A stretch of 64,000 nt of DNA from Pedobacter sp. SL55 (GTDB lineage: Bacteria; Bacteroidota; Bacteroidia; Sphingobacteriales; Sphingobacteriaceae). Made by a program: the position numbers and the translations under genes. Shown here one piece after another: positions 26,238-35,379 of this stretch (its first letter is position 1; every line of letters starts with the position of its first letter). The stretch lies in the NCBI RefSeq assembly GCF_026625705.1, contig NZ_CP113059.1, forward strand, positions 1,364,001 through 1,428,000, in the 5' to 3' direction. The notes under the pieces are model-generated. The model worked only from the letters and a program-made list of their open reading frames with translations, was not told the origin of the DNA and searched no databases.

Positions 26238-26330
26238 ATGCTTGAACTGTTTGTAATTGTATGCTTGCTTGTTTTTGTAGCGTTTTTCTTTAGTCCTTAT
26301 GAATTAACCGTTGGCGAAGAGGAGGATTAA
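26238..26330 (+). CDS. Possible 30-residue single-pass membrane protein
   Basis: ATG 26238 to TAA 26328-26330. The product starts MLELFVIVCLLVFVAFFF and ends with an acidic tail (ELTVGEEED). One membrane helix takes up more than half of it. The reading frame lies alone in a gap of about 500 bases, 69 bases before the LpxH-like gene. It is short enough to arise by chance, but the helix plus charged tail looks designed. No family recognised. Confidence 0.4.
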   Translation: MLELFVIVCLLVFVAFFFSPYELTVGEEED

Positions 26331-26399
26331 TAAATCTGAAGGCAAAAATTGGAGCTTTCTGCCAGGAAGGCCTGTCTTTTTTATCTCTAAAATTTACTT

Positions 26400-27251
26400 A
26401 TGGAGAAGCGAAATGTAGAAATTGTAGTAATTTCTGATGTGCATTTGGGCACTTATGGCTGCCATGCCAAAGAATTGTTGAAATACCTCAAAAGTATCAA
26501 ACCAAAAACATTAATCCTAAACGGAGATATCATAGATATTTGGCAGTTTAGCAAGCGCTATTGGCCAGAAACGCACATGAAAATATTGCGTAAACTCATG
26601 AAATTTGTTGCCGAAGGCGTAAATGTTTACTACCTAACGGGCAACCACGATGAACTTTTGCGCAAGTTTGCTGATATGCAGCTGGGTTCTTTTCACTTGC
26701 AAAACAAGCTTATTTTAGAATTAGATGGCAAGAAAGCCTGGTTTTTTCATGGCGATATTTTTGATGTAACCATGCAACATTCTAAGTGGCTGGCCAAGCT
26801 GGGTGCCGTGGGTTACGACAGTTTAATTTTACTCAACAGTATGGTAAACTGGTGCTTAAAGTTACTTGGTAGAGAAAAAATGAGTTTCTCCAAAAAAATT
26901 AAAGCCAAGTTTAAGGATGCCGTAAAATTTATCAATAGTTTCGAGGAAACCGCTGCAGAATTGGCGATAGAAAATGGTTATCAATACGTAGTCTGTGGGC
27001 ACATCCATCAACCAGAAAAAAGAAACATTTTTGCAAATAATGGAGAGGTAATATATTTGAATAGTGGCGATTGGGTAGAAAATTTAACTGCCTTAGAATA
27101 TAACCAAGGTAATTGGGAAATTTTTAAATACGAAGCGCAAAACTTTGTGAAAGATGAAGTTGAGCAGGGCGAACTCTCTGATGGCGAAGATTTACACGGA
27201 AAGCTAGACGTGAACATTTTGCTGCAGAAAATTAAGTTAGAAATTGCCTAA
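26400..27251 (+). CDS. UDP-2,3-diacylglucosamine hydrolase-like metallophosphoesterase
   Basis: A 283-residue calcineurin-like phosphoesterase. Metal motifs are SDVHLGT (Asp13, His15), NGDIIDIW (Asp43), GNHDE (Asn82, His83, Asp84), FHGDIFD (His117) and CGHIHQP. This arrangement is that of LpxH-type enzymes, which make lipid X in lipid A synthesis. It is longer than LpxH of Enterobacteria (about 240 residues), mainly through a C-terminal acidic tail after about residue 240. It precedes a glycosyltransferase by 98 bases. LpxH activity is likely but a related phosphatase role is possible. Confidence 0.8.
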   Translation: MEKRNVEIVVISDVHLGTYGCHAKELLKYLKSIKPKTLILNGDIIDIWQFSKRYWPETHMKILRKLMKFVAEGVNVYYLTGNHDELLRKFADMQLGSFHLQNKLILELDGKKAWFFHGDIFDVTMQHSKWLAKLGAVGYDSLILLNSMVNWCLKLLGREKMSFSKKIKAKFKDAVKFINSFEETAAELAIENGYQYVVCGHIHQPEKRNIFANNGEVIYLNSGDWVENLTALEYNQGNWEIFKYEAQNFVKDEVEQGELSDGEDLHGKLDVNILLQKIKLEIA

Positions 27252-27349
27252 GAACTAAAATCATCATGTTTTGCCAAAATGAAATGCTAAAAGCGTCAAA
27301 TCAATTAAAACTATAAATACTGCCGAAAAATATAGATATTAGGAGCCAA

Positions 27350-28336
27350 ATGAAGATACTTTATGCCATACAGGGAACGGGAAATGGACACGTGAGCAGA
27401 GCAAGGGAAATAGTTCCGCTTTTACAACAACATGGCGAAGTAGATTTGCTGATTTCCGGTACGCAGGTAGATGTAAAGCTCAGTCAAGAAATTAAGTATA
27501 ATTTTCATGGTTTTAGTTTTGTTTTTGGGAAAAAAGGTGGTGTAGACCATTACAAAACCTGGAAAAACATGAACCTTCCTCAGTTTAGGAAAGACATGAA
27601 AGCCATTCCACTAAGCGATTACAACCTCATTTTAAACGATTTTGAACCTATTTCTGCTTGGGCCTGCAGGTTACAAGGAATAGAAAGTGTTTCGCTTAGT
27701 CATCAGGCAGCGTTTAAATCCAAAAAAGTTCCTCGCCCTAAAACCATCGATTGGGGTAAGCTAATTTTAAGCAGGTATGCGCCCACTACACATCACATCG
27801 GCTTCCATTTTGATAGATACGACGATTTTATTTACAAGCCCGTAATTAGAAGCGAAATTAGGCAATTAACTCCCACAAATTTGGGCCATTACACGGTTTA
27901 TTTGCCCGCAATTGATGATAAAGCTTTGGTAAATGTGTTGAAACAAATTTCTCATGTACGTTGGGAAGTTTTCTCTAAACACACTAAAATAGCATATACT
28001 GATGGGAATGTTTTTGTAGAGCCAATTCATAACGAAAAGTTTAACCAAAGCATGGCAAGTTGCGAAGGTGTTTTTACGGGGGGCGGTTTCGAAGGCCCGG
28101 CAGAAGCCTTACATTTGGGCAAAAAGTTATTGGTGGCGCCCATGCGTTTTCAATATGAGCAGCAGTGTAATGCCTATGCTTTAAAACAGTTTGGGTTGCC
28201 TGTAATTTGGGGCAGCAACCACAATTGGGTACCTATTCTAAAAGATTTTGTGGCTAAGCCGCAAGAGCATCAGTTTAATTTTCCGGATGAAACAGCTGCA
28301 ATTATTGCGCACACGGTAAATACTTTTGCCAGATAA
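27350..28336 (+). CDS. GT-B glycosyltransferase family protein
   Basis: A 328-residue protein with GTGNGHVSRA at residues 9-18, the glycine-rich loop of MurG/GT28-like GT-B enzymes. It also has a C-terminal donor-site phrase GVFTGGGFEGPAEALHLGKKLLVAP. Such proteins are often annotated only as glycosyltransferase family proteins. An AGGAG sequence lies four bases before the ATG, an unusually good Shine-Dalgarno site for this phylum. It follows the LpxH-like gene, so a lipid-linked sugar role is plausible. Confidence 0.78.
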   Translation: MKILYAIQGTGNGHVSRAREIVPLLQQHGEVDLLISGTQVDVKLSQEIKYNFHGFSFVFGKKGGVDHYKTWKNMNLPQFRKDMKAIPLSDYNLILNDFEPISAWACRLQGIESVSLSHQAAFKSKKVPRPKTIDWGKLILSRYAPTTHHIGFHFDRYDDFIYKPVIRSEIRQLTPTNLGHYTVYLPAIDDKALVNVLKQISHVRWEVFSKHTKIAYTDGNVFVEPIHNEKFNQSMASCEGVFTGGGFEGPAEALHLGKKLLVAPMRFQYEQQCNAYALKQFGLPVIWGSNHNWVPILKDFVAKPQEHQFNFPDETAAIIAHTVNTFAR

Positions 28337-28423
28337 ATTTCTTTACTTTGTGGCTAGTAGCAAATAAAAAGTTTAGCGGATTAAAAATTCTTTTCACTTT
28401 TTACTTCTCACTTTTTACTTAGA

Positions 28424-29398
28424 ATGGTTAATCAGTTTAGAAGCTTACATCCTCTTAATTTATTGCTGTTGGTGGCATACCTCATCTTTATGCGGATTGC
28501 TATCTTCTTAAATTTGCCCGCAGAGCTAAGTTTCGAAATCTTAGAGCCCTACACCAAACTGTTCATTAACATCCCTAAAGATGCCCTTTCTTCTGAAGCA
28601 AATGTGTTTCTTGCCGCGTTAATTACCTTGTTGCAGGCCCTTATTTTCAATAGAATTATAAACAATCATGGTTTGTTGGCTAAGCCTAGCTACTTGCCAG
28701 CTCTGCTTTACATTACCGGAACTAGTTTGTTTCTTCAGTTTTTAGCTTAGTCCTGCTTTAATTTGCAATTTTCTCATCATCATTATCATAGATAAGTTCT
28801 TAAAGTTGTCTAAAACCAATAGCGCAATGAGTATCATGTTCGATGTGGGGATGATCATTGCCATAGGTACACTAATTTACTTCCCCTTCATTCTCATGTT
28901 GTTAATGTTGTGGCTAAGTTTGTTAATGTATCGAGCCTTTAACTGGCGTGAGTGGATTGCTGGCTTCATCGGTTTTTTAACCATTTTTATGTTTGTAGCT
29001 GTGTTTTATTACTGGAATGATAATATCCACCGCTTTATTGATATTTGGCAGCCGTTAACCAACAAATTTCCGCATAACCTGCAAATCAATTACAATGATT
29101 ATCTGGTGCTTATCCCAGTAGTTATCATCATGATATTGGCTGCTTTGCAACTGCGTGAAAACTTCTTTAGGAGCTTCATCAGTATCGTAAGGCTTTTCAG
29201 ATGTTGTTTTTTATGTTTTTGGTAAGCATATTTAGTTTCTATACAAAAAGAGGAGTTACAGTAGCGCATTTCTTGCTTTGCGTGCCTGCGGGTGCTGTTT
29301 TGTTGGCATATTATTTCTCTAATGCAAAAAAGCGTTGGTTTTACGAAACGCTCTTCGCCATTTTGGTTATCTGTATCCAGCATTTTCTGTTCGTTTAG
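28424..29398 (+). pseudogene. DUF6427 membrane protein gene with two opposing frameshifts
   Basis: The intact product would be about 324 residues with many membrane helices. Part 1 (28424-28745) ends LFLQFL then an early stop. Part 2 continues in the next frame as LSPALICNFLIIIIIDKF through NFFRSFIS. Part 3 returns to the first frame as YRKAFQMLFFMFLVSIFSF to a TAG at 29396-29398. One base too many near 28745 and one base missing near 29183 explain this, and the total length is divisible by three. The resulting protein matches the Bacteroidota DUF6427 family. Three separate small genes are much less likely. Confidence 0.75.
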
Positions 29399-29638
29399 AA
29401 AGTTCGAAGCTGACAGGGCAATTTCCGAAGATAAATTTCACAATCCTTTTGCCCTATACTACGATAAGCCTTATGGCTTCGGACCTCGGACTTTCCGACT
29501 TCAGACTATTTAGGGCTCTTTAACCTTTTTTAACAAATTGATACCTCGAAACTTGCCAAAGATTAATAGCTTTGTGGCATGAAACTGATAGATGTTTCTT
29601 CCTATTCGTAATTTGTTGTTGGGTAACGTAAATATTTA

Positions 29639-30376
29639 ATGCATAATCTGGTCATAGATATCGGCAATACCTATAGTAAACTAGCAATCTTTGAGCAAAA
29701 AAAACTCATTTATTTCCAGCAACTAGAAAGGGTTGAAGAGCAAAATCTCTTACAGCTCATTACCGAATATCAGATAGAAAATTCGACGGTTTCTAGTGTA
29801 AGCAATACAATAGAAAACCTAGAAACATGGCTAAAAGCACACACCAATTATACTCGTTTTAATACTAAAATAACGGGTAAAATTAAAAACCACTACGAAA
29901 GTCCTGAAACTTTGGGCTTAGATAGATGGGCAAAGGTAGTGGCGGCACATTGTTTATATCAAGGTCAAAATACCTTGATGATTGATGCCGGAACCTGTAT
30001 CACTTATGATGTGCTTACGGCAAACAACGAATACTTTGGCGGAAGTATAAGTTTAGGGTTAAATATGCGTTTTAAGGCATTAAACCATTACACCGGGCGT
30101 TTGCCTTTGGTAGCCTGGGATAAAACGCAAACAGAAATTGAAGAAGGAACCAATACAAATAAGGCAATTAAACGAGGCGTTTTGCAAGGAGCGCTTAACG
30201 AAATAGAAGGGTTTATTGCACTAGAGCATAAAAAAAATAAAAATTTAAAGGTGGTAATAACCGGGGGCGACTCGGTTTTTTTGACTAAGCAATTAAAAAA
30301 TAGCATATTTGCCGCCCAGATTACTCACGAACCATATTTGGTTTTAAAAGGCTTGAATGAAGTTATTACATTATAA
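29639..30376 (+). CDS. coaX: Type III pantothenate kinase
   Basis: A 245-residue enzyme for the first step of coenzyme A synthesis. The ASKHA phosphate-1 motif is DIGNTYSKLAIF near the N-terminus. ETLGLDRWAKV is the pantothenate-side motif, and MIDAGTCITYDVL is phosphate-2. The length is normal and the start is ATG at 29639. It is followed by an outer-membrane protein gene with one base between, a common coaX neighbourhood in Bacteroidota. A TAGCTTTG -7-like box lies at 29567-29574. Confidence 0.93.
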   Translation: MHNLVIDIGNTYSKLAIFEQKKLIYFQQLERVEEQNLLQLITEYQIENSTVSSVSNTIENLETWLKAHTNYTRFNTKITGKIKNHYESPETLGLDRWAKVVAAHCLYQGQNTLMIDAGTCITYDVLTANNEYFGGSISLGLNMRFKALNHYTGRLPLVAWDKTQTEIEEGTNTNKAIKRGVLQGALNEIEGFIALEHKKNKNLKVVITGGDSVFLTKQLKNSIFAAQITHEPYLVLKGLNEVITL

Positions 30377-30377
30377 A

Positions 30378-31685
30378 ATGAACAATAAAATTAAGTGCGT
30401 ATATATTGCAACGCTTTCTTTGCTAACGCTTTCTATAGGTGCTTATGCACAAACAACAGTACAGTCTCCATATTCTAAATTTGGCTTAGGTAACCTAAGA
30501 AGTTCTGTATTGCCGCAACAAAGAGGTATGGGAGGTATTGCTGCAGGTGTTTTTAGATCTAGTGGTATCAATAATATCAATATGCAAAATCCTGCGTCTT
30601 ATGCGGGTATATATTTAACAACTTTAGATATTGGTATGTCTGGCAGTTCTACCGAGTTAAGAACGAGTAATTTGAGCGAAACAAGCTTCAATTCGTCGTT
30701 AAGCCACGTGGCCATGGCCTTTCCGGTAACCCAAAAATCGGCGGTAAGTATTGGTATTTTACCATACTCAGAACTTGGTTACGATTTTAAAAACACCACT
30801 ACCATAGGCACTGGCACGAGCGCAAAAACGGTAGATTATTTATACAATGGCGAAGGAGGCTTATCTAAGGCTTACATTGGTTATGGCATTCAGTTTGGCG
30901 ATCATTTTAGGGTAGGTGCTAACGCCGAATACCTTTTTGGTAACTTAATTCAAAATAGAGCAACCGAAATAGCAGAGGTAGGTGCAGTAAACTCTGCAGA
31001 TCAGGTAAAGAACAGTATTTACGGCATGAATTTTAGTTATGGCTTGCAGTACGATTTCCGTTTAGGCAACAAAACTTCTTTAGTGCTTGGCTACTCGGGT
31101 TCTGCTAGTTCTAAGTTAAACTCAGAAAGAAGCCAATACACTACTATTTATAACAAAGACTCTCAGGGCAACGCACAATCTGCATTAGATACTTTAGATT
31201 TTATAGCAAACGGAAAAACAAACCTTAAGCTTCCTTTAATGCATAACTTTGGTTTTACTTTACAAAAAGAAAACAAGTGGTTAATAGGCGCAGATTACCG
31301 TATGGGCAAATGGTCTCAAATGACTATCGATAACGTAAATCAAAACCTGCAAAATACCTATGGTGTTTCTGTTGGCGGGCAATTTACGCCAGATATAACC
31401 GCTATTAATGGTTATTTTAAAAGGGTAGATTACCGTTTAGGCTTAACTTACGATAAAACCTACATCCAAATGAATAACGAAGATATCAAACAAATGGCGG
31501 TTACTGTGGGCTTGGGTTTGCCACTGTCTTCTTATGCAAGATCATCGTTTTATAAAATGAACGTTTCTGCTGAGGTTGGCAGAAGAGGTAAAATAACCAA
31601 CGGGTTAATTCAAGAGCGTTATGTTACTTTCCATTTAGGTTTCATGTTAAACGATAAGTGGTTCCAAAGATTTAAGTTCGATTAA
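30378..31685 (+). CDS. Outer-membrane beta-barrel protein
   Basis: A 435-residue protein from ATG 30378 (MNNKIKCVYIATL); an ATG seven codons upstream would overlap coaX. The signal peptide ends near AYAQ. QSPYSKFGLGNL and NPASYAG near the N-terminus resemble the OmpP1/FadL-like or PorV-like barrel proteins of Bacteroidota. The remainder alternates in a beta-strand pattern and ends in an aromatic strand (WFQRFKFD). Probably a porin or an outer-membrane assembly component. The gene order coaX, barrel protein, lptC, ppiD suggests a link to envelope biogenesis. Confidence 0.75.
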   Translation: MNNKIKCVYIATLSLLTLSIGAYAQTTVQSPYSKFGLGNLRSSVLPQQRGMGGIAAGVFRSSGINNINMQNPASYAGIYLTTLDIGMSGSSTELRTSNLSETSFNSSLSHVAMAFPVTQKSAVSIGILPYSELGYDFKNTTTIGTGTSAKTVDYLYNGEGGLSKAYIGYGIQFGDHFRVGANAEYLFGNLIQNRATEIAEVGAVNSADQVKNSIYGMNFSYGLQYDFRLGNKTSLVLGYSGSASSKLNSERSQYTTIYNKDSQGNAQSALDTLDFIANGKTNLKLPLMHNFGFTLQKENKWLIGADYRMGKWSQMTIDNVNQNLQNTYGVSVGGQFTPDITAINGYFKRVDYRLGLTYDKTYIQMNNEDIKQMAVTVGLGLPLSSYARSSFYKMNVSAEVGRRGKITNGLIQERYVTFHLGFMLNDKWFQRFKFD

Positions 31686-31739
31686 GTTTTAGTTACCAAT
31701 GATTAGGATTTAGGTAATAGTACTTTGTATTTTAAATCG

Positions 31740-32390
31740 ATGATTAAAGTTCAATGGTTAAAGGTCAATAATCGATGGTCAACGGTTAGTCTTGATCGAA
31801 CTTCGAATTTTGCTCGCCCTTACCGTTTTAAGCTGCCTGTTTTTTGCTTTTTACTTTTTACTTTTGCCTTTTTACTCTCTTCTTGCGAGGGCGATGATTT
31901 AAAAAAAGTATCAGCCATTGATGCTAAAAAAGTTACCCTAAGCAAAGACCGTACTTATGGTGTGGAGGTAATTTACAGCGATTCTGCTAAAGTAAAGGCA
32001 AAAGGTTATGCCCCAATTTTAGATAAGGTTAAGCCATCTACTGGCGCTATTTACAGCGAAATGCCAAAAGGGGTAAAAATCTATTTTTTAGATGATTTTC
32101 TAAAAACCAAAGGTAGCATCACATCAGATTATGCCATAAACAATGAAACCGAGCGAATAACCATTTTCCGGAAAAACGTGGTAGTAGTTACCGATAACAT
32201 GACTTTTACAACCGAAGAACTTACTTGGGACGAAAATAAGCGCTTGTACACTTCTCCGGCAGGTACGGTAACCACAAAAGATGGCAATATTCTTAATGGT
32301 ACAAGTTTTTCGGCTCCGCAAGATTTTAGCACCTACAGTATTACCATGCCATCAGGGCAGGCTAATGTAGAGAACGGTAAACTACCATAG
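31740..32390 (+). CDS. lptC: LPS export protein LptC
   Basis: A 216-residue protein. A hydrophobic segment FCFLLFTFAFLLSSC at about residues 35-49 gives a lipobox-like LSSC, followed by a LptC/OstA-like beta-jellyroll (YSDSAKVKAKGYAPIL; KGVKIYFLDD; ITIFRKNVVV; EELTWDENKRLYTSPAGTV). LptC carries LPS across the periplasm from LptBFG to LptA. The N-terminal 33 residues before the signal segment are unusual, and the DNA there resembles local intergenic repeats, so the true start may be an unrecognised later codon. A TTG at 31725 is also possible. Confidence 0.8.
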   Translation: MIKVQWLKVNNRWSTVSLDRTSNFARPYRFKLPVFCFLLFTFAFLLSSCEGDDLKKVSAIDAKKVTLSKDRTYGVEVIYSDSAKVKAKGYAPILDKVKPSTGAIYSEMPKGVKIYFLDDFLKTKGSITSDYAINNETERITIFRKNVVVVTDNMTFTTEELTWDENKRLYTSPAGTVTTKDGNILNGTSFSAPQDFSTYSITMPSGQANVENGKLP

Positions 32391-32520
32391 TTTGCGCTAT
32401 ATTTGGCTACTGTATCTTGCTAGTTTTCAACTCAAAAAACAATTGAAATTTAATATTTCCTAATTTGTTTCAAATTTGTATCTTGCGCCCTCTTAAAATA
32501 AAATTAATATAAAGAATAAT

Positions 32521-34620
32521 ATGGGTTTAATGACTTTCATGCGTACCAAAATGGGCTATTTCTTGGTAGGAGGTATCGCAGTAGTATTGGCGTTATTTGT
32601 TTTAGAACCACTATTGCAACAAGGTACAGCAATATTTGGTGCAAGTTCAAGAACCGAGGTAGGTTCTATTGATGGCGAAGCTATTAAATACGATCAATTT
32701 AATGCTAAAGTAGAGCAAACTTCTGCTCAGTTTAAGCAACAATATGGTGGCGTAATGAACGCACAAATGCAAGCAATGGCGGTAGACCAAGCTTGGCAAT
32801 CAGAAATTGCTACCGTGGTTTTAGGTAAAGAATTTGAACGCGTTGGTTTAACCGTATCTGCAGATGAGCTTTTCGATTTAATCCAAGGTAAAAATCCAAG
32901 CCCATTAATTACCCAATATTTTGGCAACCCACAAACTGGCGAGTTCGATAGAGCAGCGGTAATTTCTTCTTTAAAATCAAGAAATCAAAACCCTCAATTG
33001 GCTCAGCAATGGTTGTTGTTAGAAAGTGAAATCGAAAAACAGGCTTTACAACAAAAATATACCAAATTGATTAGTAACTCTGTTTACGTTTCTAGCCTTG
33101 AAGCAAACGACGAGTATATCAATCGTAACAAACTGGTAAACTTTAAATATGTAAACCTTGACTATAGCTCTATCTTAGATGCTAACGTTAAGCTAGAAGA
33201 TGCAGACTATAAAGCTTACTACGAAGAAAACAAAAAACGTTTCGATAATCCTCAAGAAACAAGAGATTTGCAATATGTATCTTTCAGCATTCAGCCAACT
33301 GCTGCTGATAGCGCAATTGTAAAAACTCAAGTAGAGAAGTTGGCGGCAGATTTCAAAACTACGCCTAACGATTCTTTATTTGCAGCTAACAATTCGGATG
33401 TGAAAGTGCCTTATACTTACCTTTCTAAAGGCAAGTTAGATCCAGCAGTAGATTCAGTAATCTTTAATTATCCAGTAGGCAGTTTCTACGGACCTAAATT
33501 CTCAGGTAACTCTTATAAATTAGTTAAAGTGGTTGATAGCCGTTTCTCTCCAGACTCGGTAAAAGCTAGCCATATCTTAATTAATCCAGCACAAGTTGGT
33601 GGCGATGCAAAAGCAGTTAAGTTAGCAGATTCGTTAAAAGCATTAGCGCAAGGCGGAAGTAGCTTTGCTGACTTAGCGAAAAAATATAGTGTTGATGGTT
33701 CTAAAGACCAAGGTGGCGATTTAGGTACTTTCGCTCGTGGTGCAATGGTTCCTGAGTTTGAGAATGCAGCTTTTGATGGCCGAACTGGCGATATCAAAGT
33801 GGTTAAATCTCAATTCGGCATCCACGTTATCAAAATCGAAAAACAAGTAGGTTCTTCTAAAGTAGTGAAGTTAGCTTACATTGAAAAAACTTTAGCACCT
33901 AGCCAAAAAACAAGAGATGTAGCTTACAAAAAAGCAAATGCTTTCTTAAGTGAAGTTAAATCTGATAACTTTAGTGCTTTAGCTCAAAAGCAAGGTTACA
34001 CCGTTGGATTAGCTGATAGAATTACGGCTACACAAGGTTATGCTCCAGGTTTAGACAATCCACGCCAGTTAATTAGAGATGCTTACGAGGCAGATAAAGG
34101 CGAGGTTTTAGCTCAAGTTTACAACATGGATAACGCTTATGTAGTTGCTCAGGTAACTAGCATTAAGCCTAAAGGTCAGCTTTCTTTAGAAGATGTGAAG
34201 AAACAAATCGAGCCTCAGGTTTTAAATGCTAAAAAAGCTAAAATGTTAACCGAGAAATTTGACAAAGCATTGTCAGGTGCTTCAAATATCAATGCGGTAG
34301 CCTCTAAAGTTGGCAAAACAGCCATTCCGGTTCAAAATATGGTATTTGCAAATCCAATTATTCCAGGTTTATCACAAGAAAATAAAGTGGTAGGCGCTGT
34401 GTTTGGTTCTCAAGTTGGTAAATTATCTAAAGCTATTACCGGCGAGAGAGGTGTATATGTTTACGTTGTAGACGGTTTTACAAACCCTGCTCCTTTGGCA
34501 AATACATTTAAACAAAAAGAAAGCATGCTAATGAACATTAGCCAACGTGCATTGGGTAGTGCTTTCCAAGCATTGCAAGAAAAAAGCGATATAAAAGACA
34601 ATAGAGTGAAATTCTATTAA
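32521..34620 (+). CDS. ppiD: PpiD-like periplasmic peptidyl-prolyl isomerase
   Basis: A 699-residue protein with one N-terminal membrane anchor (about residues 12-32, YFLVGGIAVVLALFVLEPLL). A SurA-N/PpiD-type helical domain with the repeated Gln-rich region follows. A parvulin domain spans about residues 345-440 (VKASHILINP; GGDLGTFARGAMVPEFENAAF; FGIHVIKI). The C-terminal region is a second chaperone-like part. It helps outer-membrane proteins fold. The long Bacteroidota form (about 700 residues) is normal. It closes the run coaX, barrel protein, lptC, ppiD and is followed by a terminator. Confidence 0.92.
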   Translation: MGLMTFMRTKMGYFLVGGIAVVLALFVLEPLLQQGTAIFGASSRTEVGSIDGEAIKYDQFNAKVEQTSAQFKQQYGGVMNAQMQAMAVDQAWQSEIATVVLGKEFERVGLTVSADELFDLIQGKNPSPLITQYFGNPQTGEFDRAAVISSLKSRNQNPQLAQQWLLLESEIEKQALQQKYTKLISNSVYVSSLEANDEYINRNKLVNFKYVNLDYSSILDANVKLEDADYKAYYEENKKRFDNPQETRDLQYVSFSIQPTAADSAIVKTQVEKLAADFKTTPNDSLFAANNSDVKVPYTYLSKGKLDPAVDSVIFNYPVGSFYGPKFSGNSYKLVKVVDSRFSPDSVKASHILINPAQVGGDAKAVKLADSLKALAQGGSSFADLAKKYSVDGSKDQGGDLGTFARGAMVPEFENAAFDGRTGDIKVVKSQFGIHVIKIEKQVGSSKVVKLAYIEKTLAPSQKTRDVAYKKANAFLSEVKSDNFSALAQKQGYTVGLADRITATQGYAPGLDNPRQLIRDAYEADKGEVLAQVYNMDNAYVVAQVTSIKPKGQLSLEDVKKQIEPQVLNAKKAKMLTEKFDKALSGASNINAVASKVGKTAIPVQNMVFANPIIPGLSQENKVVGAVFGSQVGKLSKAITGERGVYVYVVDGFTNPAPLANTFKQKESMLMNISQRALGSAFQALQEKSDIKDNRVKFY

Positions 34621-34640
34621 GCTTATTTACTTAATTTTGT

Positions 34641-34675
34641 AACCGTCTCGATTTTCCATCGGGACGGTTTTTTTA
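34641..34675 (+). terminator. Rho-independent terminator after ppiD
   Basis: AACCGTCTCGAT pairs with ATCGGGACGGTT around a short loop (TTTCC), followed by a run of T. Confidence 0.9.
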
Positions 34676-34746
34676 TTTTAAGGGAATTAGTTTTCGGCTC
34701 CTTTGCCACTTTAAACTTTTGACTTTACACTTTTGACTTTTGTAAA

Positions 34747-35262
34747 ATGGATATTCAAGAAAACATCGTAAATAAAGTAGCGGCCAGCGGATTGATTACC
34801 TTTAACCTAGAAGACTATCTGGATAAAGGCGAACGTGTGCTGTATGATATAAAAGACAATCTTTTTCACGGATTAATGTTGCGAGAGAAAGATTTTCGTG
34901 AGTTTGTAAAAGAACACAACTGGCAACAATATCAAGGCAAGAACGTGGCAATAATTTGTTCTGCGGATGCTATTGTGCCTACTTGGGCTTATATGTTGCT
35001 GGCCAACAAAATGAAACCTTACGCAAACGATATTGTATTTGGTAATTTAGATTTGTTAGATACCATATTGTTCTCTAAAGCACTGACGAAAGTAAATTTA
35101 GAAGATTATGCCGGTCAGAGAGTGGTGGTTAAGGGTTGCGCAAATCCTCAAATTCCAGTTTCTGCCTATGTAGAAATTACAGCTTTGCTTACCCCGGTGG
35201 TTAAAAGTATCATGTACGGCGAGCCTTGTTCTACAGTTCCCATTTACAAGCGCAAGGATTAA
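34747..35262 (+). CDS. DUF2480 family protein
   Basis: A 171-residue soluble protein with DUF2480 features: the N-terminal NKVAASGLITFNLEDY, the middle VAIICSADAIVPTWAYMLL, and the C-terminal VVVKGCANPQIPVSAYVEIT. This is a Bacteroidota family of unknown function. The upstream 50 bases are a low-complexity run of ACTTTTGACTTT words, right up to the start. The frame is complete. Confidence 0.85.
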   Translation: MDIQENIVNKVAASGLITFNLEDYLDKGERVLYDIKDNLFHGLMLREKDFREFVKEHNWQQYQGKNVAIICSADAIVPTWAYMLLANKMKPYANDIVFGNLDLLDTILFSKALTKVNLEDYAGQRVVVKGCANPQIPVSAYVEITALLTPVVKSIMYGEPCSTVPIYKRKD

Positions 35263-35379
35263 CGAAGAGAACGAGATAACGACACTATTGATGAAGATGT
35301 ATGTATATTTAACTTCTAGTGATCTAAATAACTAAACCTGTTTACAAAAGTTTGGATTGCTTTTTGTTTTAGTAACCGT

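Noticed and set aside
28806..29513. Several short membrane-protein genes
   Set aside because: The frames are parts of one DUF6427 gene. The additional frames 29292-29513 and 29335-29523 overlap its end and lack coding features.
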